Positions 63,301 through 64,000 of a stretch of DNA of 64,000 bases are shown here, in pieces. The stretch comes from Diploscapter coronatus (Eukaryota > Nematoda > Chromadorea > Rhabditida > Rhabditidae): assembly GCA_964036155.1 (NCBI GenBank), contig OZ038422.1, positions 64,193,201 to 64,257,200 on the forward strand, read 5' to 3'. The position numbers and the translations under genes are program-made. The notes below the pieces were generated by a model. It was not told the origin of the DNA. It was given only the letters and a program-made list of their open reading frames with translations, and searched no databases. Within the stretch, counting starts at the first letter, position 1. Every line of letters begins with the position of its first letter.

Positions 63301-64000
63301 ATCCGGAAATTTTTCCGGATTCGGGTTCATCTCCGGAAAGTGTGAGAAAATCGAAAAACGGACACCGGATTCGTGTTCTACGGGTCCGAAATAGGTAGAA
63401 AACACTCAGAAACTCCTTCAAAAATGAATTTTATATCTCTGGTCCGGGCAGTTTCGAGAATTACGGAGAATGTGTTTTAATTATTTGTAACACCTTCTTC
63501 ATAGGTATTTTTTTAGGCCTAAGAGTTTCTTATATGCTAATCAGATTTCAGAATGATTCGTTCATATAAATGTTAACTCTATGTGTTAAATTTAAGAATT
63601 CTAGTTCACATTTTTATCCGCCACCATATACTTCAGTTATCGTGAGCTAAATAACATCTCACATGCATACGCTGCTATCACCTGTTACATTCTTCAGTGT
63701 ACTAGGTGTAATAGTTGCTTGGTCATTATCGTCGCATTTTGTTTTATTCTAAATAAATTTATCTTTAGATGTTTTATAGTTACTTACCCCAGGTTGAAGA
63801 GGTTTTAATGGTAATTCTGGGCATTTAGAACACGAATCTGAATAGAAATTTATCGATGACAATATCTCATACTTATTACTTTTCAAAAAATTTCATTAAA
63901 TATGCTCCAATCTATCGATATCTTGTTAAGATGTGTAAAATATTATAAGATTACTTTCATCGCTCTCATAGCAGTATAGTTGATCGACGCTTGGATAATA
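60321..64000 (-). CDS. kinase-less receptor D, 5' end beyond window
   Basis: Visible exons: 63955-64000 (continues off the edge), 63788-63837, 63663-63748, 61035-61243, 60703-60915, 60530-60650, 60447-60482, 60321-60381. Encodes the end of the first Cys unit, linker SCSKCPELPLKPLQPG, the second unit (CFNGKWTVSACD...EIHCYGP), a longer Ser/Thr-rich stalk than in A or B (about 70 against 23 residues), TM (VIPSVIALLVVISTIIASVCMYY), juxtamembrane with KRQAPEVLRSEA, exon KPLRPNDAVII, and a short tail EFNNLVICLIRAKL... before stop. Like receptor B it has no kinase exons. Intron 61244-63662 carries the 2.2-kb foldback element. B and D share their tail and 3' flank, so the kinase loss is older than their separation. 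Confidence 0.72.
61303..63476. mobile_element. 2174-bp foldback element flanked by TTAA
   Basis: A giant inverted repeat: the left arm (61303 to about 61880) and right arm (about 62900 to 63476) match inverted over most of their length, for example CCGTAATTCTCGA-type termini, GAGTGTTTTCTACCTAT, CAAATCTTGGGATACCGGTT and TCATCAAACTGAACAACTTT. A second nested inverted pair lies at about 62120-62190 and 62275-62350. Flanked by TTAA on both sides (61299-61302, 63477-63480). The same intron in A and B lacks it and reads continuously. No transposase recognised, so it is non-autonomous. The termini begin AACA, unlike classic piggyBac CCC ends. Confidence 0.85.

Noticed and set aside
1..64000. CRISPR arrays, bacterial operons, rRNA genes
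   Set aside because: No regularly spaced short repeats, no ribosome-binding-site-led gene clusters and no rRNA-like sequence; gene structure is eukaryotic throughout.

Overview
The window is eukaryotic and almost certainly nematode. It is AT-rich, and its genes are cut into many short exons by very short GT-AG introns (often 41-65 nt) ending in TTTCAG-like acceptors. It carries a nuclear receptor with the nematode-type P-box [10 protein letters not shown], plus single-copy eukaryotic genes (peroxisomal ABC transporter, nucleoporin 43, complex I subunit B11, CEP41-like protein). I assembled gene models by hand from both strands, checking intron phase at each junction. Every complete model gives a coding length divisible by three, but none has been checked against transcripts.

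Layout. 328-4877 (-): complete 16-exon peroxisomal half-ABC transporter of the ABCD1/ALDP type. 7072-14965 (+): 16-exon secreted Pro/Thr-rich mucin-like protein with a Cys-Pro-rich C-terminus and a 3.8-kb first intron. 14966-26891: about 12 kb with no supportable gene, holding a possible inverted-repeat element and a CT microsatellite. 27092-31112 (+): supplementary nuclear hormone receptor with an unresolved 5' end. 32431-34268 (+): NUP43. 35901-37148 (+): small unknown membrane protein. 38076-39588 (+): NDUFB11. 40294-41271 (-): rhodanese-only CEP41-like protein.

From 42.2 kb to the right edge, every gene is on the minus strand and encodes a secreted or receptor protein. A small EGF-repeat protein (42224-44295) is followed by a tandem family of single-pass receptors. 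Receptor A (44993-50097) and receptor C (54951-59315) have complete tyrosine kinase domains. Receptor B (51503-53547) and receptor D (60321 to beyond 64000) keep the same ectodomain, stalk and TM segment but lack the kinase and end in a short conserved tail. All four ectodomains are built from a three-exon unit: a CxxC/LQPG linker, a short Cys exon, and a long Cys exon with an NGTW-like motif and a D-x-x-YC motif. The unit has phase 1 at both ends. I do not recognise this module as a named domain, and it is the best candidate here for an undescribed system: kinase receptors beside apparent kinase-less decoys.

The array is also rearranging. Receptor A is a mosaic, with a 5' half nearly identical to B and a 3' half nearly identical to C. 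Introns of the array carry transposon-like inverted-repeat insertions that can be recognised by comparison with empty paralogous introns, including a 2.2-kb foldback flanked by TTAA.
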